Source: CAZAJS01 sp964485635
GTDB taxonomy: Bacteria > Pseudomonadota > Gammaproteobacteria > Francisellales > Francisellaceae
Assembly: GCA_964485635.1 (NCBI GenBank)
Contig: CAZAJS010000016.1
Span: 1-19,513 of the forward strand
Direction: 5' to 3'
DNA length: 19,513 bases
Positions 14,841-19,513 of this stretch are shown here, one piece after another (positions within the stretch are counted from its first letter, which is position 1; each line of letters starts with the position of its first letter). Under the pieces are notes generated by a model that searched no databases, was not told the origin of the DNA, and saw nothing but the letters and a program-made list of their open reading frames with translations. The position numbers and the translations under genes are program-made.

Positions 14841-17060
14841 GTGGTTCAAGTAACAAATCAAGATTTACTAAAGAAAGATGGGCGAATTGATTTTGATCAG
14901 TGGTTTGCGCGTGTTACTCGGTTTTACTCAAAATCACGCATTGGACCGATTCTTGGTGCCGTAGATTTGCTAAGTGCCTATGGTGTGGATGAACCATCTG
15001 ATCATGGGGGGTCTTGTTTTGATTATGGGGTAGAGCTTGCTGCTGTCTTGTTTAATCTACAGGCAGATGAACAAGCTATTGCCGCGGCATTATTATTTGA
15101 ACTATATCAGCATGAAAAACTGACTGATGAAATGGTGCAAGAGGCTTGTGGGAAACAAGTCATGAGTGTTTTGCAAGGGGTGGTTCAGCTATCGGCGTTT
15201 AGAACGCTACAAAACCCGTCACCGACGCAAGGACAAGTCGATAATTTTCGTAAAATGTTATTAACCATCGTTGAAGATGCGCGAATTGTCTTAGTCAAAC
15301 TAGCGGATCGTGTTTGTGCTTTCCGACTTTATAAAAACTGGACAGCACATCACTTACATGTTGTGGCACAAGAGGTTTTGCAAATTTATGCGCCTTTAGC
15401 TGGCAAGCTAGGTCTGTCGACTATCAAATGGGAGCTTGAAGATCGTGCTTTTCGGTCATTATATCCGGTGGTTTATAAAAAAATTGCCAGAAGTCTTCAA
15501 GATCGCCGTTTAGATCGAGAAGCCTACATTAATGATTTTGTTCAGCAAGTTGATGCTGCATTAAAAGAAAAGCAGATTGTTGCGGAGGTTACCGGACGTG
15601 TTAAGCATATTTATAGTATTTGGCGTAAAATGGAAAAAAAAGGTTATCAGCTTGATCAATTATATGATGTTCGGGCTGTACGCATTTTAGTTGATGATGT
15701 GGATGCTTGTTATGCCGTATTAGGGTTGATTCATGCGCAATGGATGCCGATTACGCAAGAATATACAGACTATATTGCGCATCCGAAACCCAATGGTTAT
15801 CGCTCAATTCATACGATTATTTATGGGCCTAAAGACAAAACAATTGAAGTGCAAATCCGAACACATGCCATGCATGAAGAATGTGAAGAAGGCTTTGCTG
15901 CCCATTGGCGTTATAAAGAGGGGTCTAAATATGATGAAAGTTATCAGGCACGTGTGTCATGGTTGCGCTCATTATTAGATTTTGAATCAGAATTTCATCA
16001 GTCTATTGGCGGGCAACAAGAAAAACCGCAACAAGCCCTCGTTAGTGATCGGGTATATGCATTTACTCCTCAAGGCGATGTTCAAGATTTACCACAAGGG
16101 GCTAAAGTTTTAGATTTTGCGTATTCAGTCCATACAATGGTTGGTCATCGAACACGTGGAGCAAAAGTCAATGGAAAAATTGTTCCATTGACAACACAGC
16201 TCCATACAGGGGATCAAGTTGAAATCTTAACGCATAAAAATCCACAGCCTTCGCGTGATTGGGCAAATCCAAATGCTGAGTACATCCAGTCTGCAAAAAT
16301 TCGTAATCAAGTTTTACGCTGGTTTAAGCAGCAGGATAAAGATCAGGATGCGATTGAGGGCAAAGAAAAGTTATTGCACGCTTTAAAGCCTTATGATTTA
16401 GGAAAAGTGGATTATGACAAGGTTGCTCAAGATTTTAATGTTCAAGATAAACAAGGATTATTTGCCGCAATTTATCAAGGTAGTATTCGGTTTAACAGTG
16501 TGGTTAACCATATTGTTGAGATGTATCGTAATATCCCGTTGACAACGGATACATCAAAGACGTCAAATGAAATGGTGTCAGTTAATAGGGCAGATGACCG
16601 AGGTAAAACAGCCAGTCATGCTAATGAGTTGATTATTGATGGGGTAGATGGGCTAATGTCAACCATTGCCGGTTGTTGTAAACCGATTCCTGGAGATCTT
16701 GTGGGCGGTTACTTAACTCATGGGCGAGGTGTTACGGTTCATCGACAAAGTTGTGCAAATTTCCGGCGCCTGCAGCAACAAACACCTGAGCGTGTCGTAG
16801 CGGTGAACTGGTCGCAGCTTGATAATGTAACTCACCCTGTTGCCCTCTGGGTTGGAAGTGATGATTTGCATCAAGCTAGTGTATTGATTAAAAAATTAAT
16901 TGATGGCCAAAAATTAAAATTAATCAAGCTAAAACCTGTTTATGGAAAAAAAGAACAAGGTTTTGAATTAGTGGTTAGTCTAACAGGTCAGCAACAGCTG
17001 GCTAATTTAATGAATCAATTGCAAAATTTAACAGGCGTTATTTCTGTGCAGCGTATTTAG
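14841..17060 (+). CDS. relA: (p)ppGpp synthetase RelA, monofunctional
   Basis: RelA makes (p)ppGpp on ribosomes stalled with uncharged tRNA and starts the stringent response. From the GTG at 14841 the protein has 739 residues (E. coli 744) and begins MVQVTNQDLLKKDGRIDFDQ, close to E. coli RelA's MVAV start and DPEKW position. TTG codons upstream at 14808 and 14814 are possible but lack a binding site; AAAGGA (14825-14830) lies 10 nt before the GTG. The pseudo-hydrolase domain has lost the HD pair (LLFELYQHE), as in RelA and unlike SpoT. The synthetase domain (about 240-360) has HIYSIWRKM, YDVRAVRI, NGYRSIHT and EVQIRT. A TGS domain (403-464), the CC zinc-finger motif (612-613, then H634 and C638) and a C-terminal ACT-like domain follow. 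It lies 41 bp after rnpB. Confidence 0.95.
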   Translation: MVQVTNQDLLKKDGRIDFDQWFARVTRFYSKSRIGPILGAVDLLSAYGVDEPSDHGGSCFDYGVELAAVLFNLQADEQAIAAALLFELYQHEKLTDEMVQEACGKQVMSVLQGVVQLSAFRTLQNPSPTQGQVDNFRKMLLTIVEDARIVLVKLADRVCAFRLYKNWTAHHLHVVAQEVLQIYAPLAGKLGLSTIKWELEDRAFRSLYPVVYKKIARSLQDRRLDREAYINDFVQQVDAALKEKQIVAEVTGRVKHIYSIWRKMEKKGYQLDQLYDVRAVRILVDDVDACYAVLGLIHAQWMPITQEYTDYIAHPKPNGYRSIHTIIYGPKDKTIEVQIRTHAMHEECEEGFAAHWRYKEGSKYDESYQARVSWLRSLLDFESEFHQSIGGQQEKPQQALVSDRVYAFTPQGDVQDLPQGAKVLDFAYSVHTMVGHRTRGAKVNGKIVPLTTQLHTGDQVEILTHKNPQPSRDWANPNAEYIQSAKIRNQVLRWFKQQDKDQDAIEGKEKLLHALKPYDLGKVDYDKVAQDFNVQDKQGLFAAIYQGSIRFNSVVNHIVEMYRNIPLTTDTSKTSNEMVSVNRADDRGKTASHANELIIDGVDGLMSTIAGCCKPIPGDLVGGYLTHGRGVTVHRQSCANFRRLQQQTPERVVAVNWSQLDNVTHPVALWVGSDDLHQASVLIKKLIDGQKLKLIKLKPVYGKKEQGFELVVSLTGQQQLANLMNQLQNLTGVISVQRI

Positions 17061-17135
17061 CGTTGTCTTAAAGGTCAGTAGTACCAGAGTTTTGTATGTA
17101 GTAGGTAGAATAATGGCCTCTAAACAAATATGTCA

Positions 17136-17744
17136 TTAATTTTGGGATTGCTGATTTTTGCGAGCATTGGTATTTAAGACATAAAAAGTTGTTTCATTTG
17201 ACTCAATGGGGCGATCATCCTGGGTAGTGCCTTGAATTCGAAGTTCGATGCGACCTGGGTTTGGTCGTTCAATATGCCATTGTCCCTCTTTATAAACGGT
17301 TGTATCAGTTACATTGGTGCCATTGACAAAAAATTCTGGTTCAGCCTGATCTGATAATTTAGGTGACGTGCCAACAGCAATGGAGGGGGCAAATGAATGA
17401 ATGGTCATTCCGTCAGCAGGTTCTGTGATTTGTAAGGAGACTTTTTCATTTTCATCATTAGTTTTTTGATCGTTTTGTTTTTGTTGTTCAGAGTGCTGCT
17501 GGTATTCTTCAGAAAGCTTTTTGGTGCTCTTTTTCTCAGCAGCATCTTGTTCGCTAATATTCAGTTTGGTTAGTTGAACTTGTCGGTATTCGGCTTTTTC
17601 CATTGGGCGATGGGACGACATCACGGTATTACCTTGGCTGTCTTCCCACATATAAATCGAAGAGCTAATGGCAGACTGGAACGGTAAAAAGGCTAGACTG
17701 ACTAGGCTAAATTGAGCGCATCGAAGCCAAATTGATAAATTCAT
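17136..17744 (-). CDS. Secreted DUF4124-domain protein
   Basis: This is a 202-residue exported protein of unknown function. An N-terminal signal peptide (about residues 1-28, hydrophobic core FSLVSLAFLPF) precedes a DUF4124 motif, IYMWEDSQGNTVMSSHRP (30-47), the pattern of Tyr/Trp, Asp, Gly-Asn, then Ser and Pro shared by many gammaproteobacterial envelope proteins. A Gln/Lys/Glu-rich linker (62-100) leads to a beta-rich domain (101-191) with ITEPADGMTIHSFAPSI and FFVNGTNV, resembling an Ig-like or fibronectin-like fold; this last is inference. The ATG at 17744 has AAGGA with a 7-nt spacer. It converges with relA (75-bp gap, no clear terminator) and diverges from the tRNA cluster. Confidence 0.82.
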   Translation of the reverse strand: MNLSIWLRCAQFSLVSLAFLPFQSAISSSIYMWEDSQGNTVMSSHRPMEKAEYRQVQLTKLNISEQDAAEKKSTKKLSEEYQQHSEQQKQNDQKTNDENEKVSLQITEPADGMTIHSFAPSIAVGTSPKLSDQAEPEFFVNGTNVTDTTVYKEGQWHIERPNPGRIELRIQGTTQDDRPIESNETTFYVLNTNARKNQQSQN

Positions 17745-17819
17745 ATATGAATCCTTAAAGGTTGAATAAGCGTTTGTGATTCTTTTTTTAATTATATCAA
17801 AAAAAATGATAAAAAAAAG

Positions 17820-17848
17820 TTGCGTTTGCTAAATAGGTTCGTTACAAT
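17820..17848 (+). promoter_or_regulatory. Promoter of the tRNA-tuf operon
   Basis: TTGCGT (17820-17825) and TACAAT (17843-17848) are separated by exactly 17 nt, and the first tRNA begins 12 nt after the -10. The sequence upstream (about 17785-17819) is strongly A/T-rich with A tracts, suitable for an UP element. This fits strong stable-RNA transcription. Confidence 0.7.
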
Positions 17849-17860
17849 TTAAATCAATTC

Positions 17861-17945
17861 GGAGGAGTTCCCGAGCGGCCAAAGGGATCAGACTGTAAAT
17901 CTGACGGCTCAGCCTTCGCAGGTTCGAATCCTGCCTCCTCCACCA
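17861..17945 (+). tRNA. tRNA-Tyr (GTA)
   Basis: This is a class II tRNA of 85 nt with encoded CCA. The acceptor stem pairs GGAGGAG (17861-17867) with CTCCTCC (17935-17941). The anticodon GTA is at 17895-17897. A long variable arm precedes the T stem and loop (GCAGG TTCGAAT CCTGC). Confidence 0.97.
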
Positions 17946-17961
17946 TCACACCAAATTTCAT

Positions 17962-18035
17962 GCGGGTGTAGTTCAATGGTAGAACATCGGCCTTCCAAGC
18001 CGATAGTGTGGGTTCGATTCCCATCACCCGCTCCA
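17962..18035 (+). tRNA. tRNA-Gly (TCC)
   Basis: The acceptor stem pairs GCGGGTG (17962-17968) with CACCCGC (18025-18031), and CCA is encoded (18033-18035). The anticodon loop CTTCCAA carries TCC at 17994-17996. It corresponds to glyT in the E. coli tyrU-glyT-thrT-tufB order. Confidence 0.97.
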
Positions 18036-18082
18036 CTCGCATAAGATTTTGACGCGATGTTTTTTAGATAGTAAAGAAATAG

Positions 18083-18157
<75 letters not shown>

Positions 18158-18186
18158 TTTTTTTTTAACAAAATCGGTAGAGTATA

Positions 18187-18216
18187 TTGCTATTAAGGTT
18201 TTGTTTAGTGTAAAAT
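18187..18216 (+). promoter_or_regulatory. Possible internal promoter before tuf
   Basis: TTGCTA (18187-18192) and TAAAAT (18211-18216) are 18 nt apart, about 39 nt before the tuf start. It may add to readthrough from the tRNA promoter. Confidence 0.4.
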
Positions 18217-18254
18217 AAACAAGAGTTTTGTTAATCAACCATTGGAGTAGTAGA

Positions 18255-19439
18255 ATGGCTAAAGAGAAATTTGATCGGAGTAAACCTCATGTTAACATTG
18301 GCACAATCGGCCACGTTGACCACGGAAAAACAACATTAACAGCAGCAATCACTTCTGTACTTGCTAAAGAGTATGGTGGTGCAGCGCAGCAGTTTGCTGA
18401 TATTGATAATGCGCCAGAAGAAAAAGCGCGTGGAATCACCATTCAGTCATCTCACGTTGAGTATGAAACAGAGACCCGCCACTATGCTCACGTCGACTGC
18501 CCAGGTCACGCGGACTACGTAAAAAACATGATTACGGGTGCTGCACAGATGGATGGAGCGATTTTGGTCGTTTCAGCAGCTGATGGCCCAATGCCGCAAA
18601 CGCGTGAGCACATCTTGCTGTCACGTCAGGTTGGCGTCCCATCAATCGTGGTTTTCTTAAATAAATGTGACATGGTTGATGACGAAGAGTTATTAGAATT
18701 AGTTGAAATGGAAGTTCGTGAGCTATTAGATGCTTATGACTTCCCAGGTGATGATACTCCAATTATCCGTGGATCAGCGCTAAAAGCACTTGAAGGCGAT
18801 GAGCAAAATTACCAAGCTATGCTTGAGCTTGCAAAAGCGCTTGATGAGTATGTTCAAGAGCCTGAGCGTGATAAAGATAAAGACTTCTTGTTGCCAGTTG
18901 AAGATGTATTCTCAATTTCAGGTCGTGGTACTGTTGCAACAGGTCGTGTTGAGCGTGGTGTTGTTAACGTCGGTGATGAAGTTGAGCTAGTTGGGATGCG
19001 TGATACGCAAAAGACAACGGTTACTGGTGTTGAAATGTTCCGTAAGCTACTAGATAGTGGGCAAGCGGGTGATAACGTCGGTTTATTATTGCGTGGTTTG
19101 AAGCGTGATGATGTTGAGCGTGGTCAAGTGCTATGTAAGCCTGGTTCAATCACGCCGCATACGAAATTTGAAGCTGAAGTTTATGTGCTTTCAAAAGATG
19201 AGGGTGGTCGTCATACGCCATTCTTTAACGGCTACAGACCTCAGTTTTACTTCCGTACAACAGATGTGACTGGTTCTTGTGAACTTCCAGAGGGAACAGA
19301 AATGGTCATGCCTGGCGACAATGTTAAAATGACTGTTGAGTTAATCGCTTCAATCGCAATGGAAGAAGGTTTACGTTTTGCGATTCGTGAAGGTGGCCGA
19401 ACAGTTGGTGCGGGTGTTGTTTCAAAAATTATTGAATAA
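18255..19439 (+). CDS. tuf: Elongation factor Tu
   Basis: EF-Tu delivers aminoacyl-tRNA to the ribosome with GTP. The 394 residues match E. coli EF-Tu. G motifs are GHVDHGKT (19-26), the switch I threonine Thr62 in RGITI, DCPGH (81-85) and NKCD (136-139), followed by domains 2 and 3. I chose ATG 18255 because the protein then begins MAKEKFDRSKPHVN and GGAG at 18244-18247 gives a 7-nt spacer; a TTG at 18228 is spurious. Codon use looks more selective than in its neighbours, as expected for a highly expressed gene. It follows tRNA-Thr and precedes tRNA-Trp without a terminator, so all are probably on one transcript. A second tuf copy, often near fusA, would lie elsewhere if present. Confidence 0.99.
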   Translation: MAKEKFDRSKPHVNIGTIGHVDHGKTTLTAAITSVLAKEYGGAAQQFADIDNAPEEKARGITIQSSHVEYETETRHYAHVDCPGHADYVKNMITGAAQMDGAILVVSAADGPMPQTREHILLSRQVGVPSIVVFLNKCDMVDDEELLELVEMEVRELLDAYDFPGDDTPIIRGSALKALEGDEQNYQAMLELAKALDEYVQEPERDKDKDFLLPVEDVFSISGRGTVATGRVERGVVNVGDEVELVGMRDTQKTTVTGVEMFRKLLDSGQAGDNVGLLLRGLKRDDVERGQVLCKPGSITPHTKFEAEVYVLSKDEGGRHTPFFNGYRPQFYFRTTDVTGSCELPEGTEMVMPGDNVKMTVELIASIAMEEGLRFAIREGGRTVGAGVVSKIIE

Positions 19440-19459
19440 ACATTACAATTAGTTGTTTT

Positions 19460-19513
<54 letters not shown>

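Noticed and set aside
17854..18042. A 62-codon - strand frame crossing the tRNA-Tyr and tRNA-Gly genes
   Set aside because: It is the antisense of two clear tRNAs. Frames of this type (with GIEPT and EEAGFEPA-like words) are a known artefact often annotated as hypothetical proteins.
18228..18254. A TTG-initiated extension of EF-Tu by nine codons
   Set aside because: EF-Tu begins at MAKEKF with a well-spaced GGAG; the upstream codons are not conserved in the family.

Overview
The window looks like AT-rich chromosomal DNA from a gammaproteobacterium. The evidence is a tRNA-Tyr, tRNA-Gly, tRNA-Thr, tuf, tRNA-Trp array typical of that class, a long HrpA helicase, a RelA whose hydrolase site is lost, a ComM, a UbiK-type protein and a CydX-like peptide. 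I could not place it at genus level. I see no insertion sequence, prophage, CRISPR array or obvious foreign island. Every reading frame of substance is a recognisable housekeeping or accessory gene, except one small unknown at 13905-14441.

Layout. (1) 67-197: a 32-residue CydX-like membrane peptide closed by a strong terminator; the rest of the cytochrome bd operon would lie to the left. (2) 283-4935: a tight + strand run of coaX, deoB, deoC, a NupC-type nucleoside transporter and tmk. It combines deoxynucleoside uptake and breakdown with dTMP phosphorylation and the first step of CoA synthesis. The transporter carries a T10 tract that puts its best start codon out of frame. (3) 4978-10775: ubiK, comM and hrpA on +, with a near-consensus promoter inside the end of tmk. 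(4) 10757-12431: xthA and an FKBP-type isomerase lipoprotein on the - strand; xthA overlaps the end of hrpA. (5) 12432-12639: a divergent promoter region with a 16-bp tandem repeat and a palindrome. (6) 12640-14441: an aromatic amino acid permease and a small helical protein of unknown function. (7) 14451-17060: the RNase P RNA gene followed closely by relA. (8) 17136-17744: a secreted DUF4124 protein on the - strand. (9) 17820 to the end: a stable-RNA promoter, three tRNAs, tuf, and the 5' part of tRNA-Trp.

The genes serve several unrelated core jobs: respiration, cofactors, nucleotides, DNA uptake and repair, RNA processing, the stringent response and translation. I found no convincing new multi-gene system. 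The points most worth a second look are the T10 frame interruption in the nucleoside transporter, the FKBP domain with an insertion and a cysteine pair, the tandem repeat between divergent genes, and the uncharacterised protein between the permease and rnpB.
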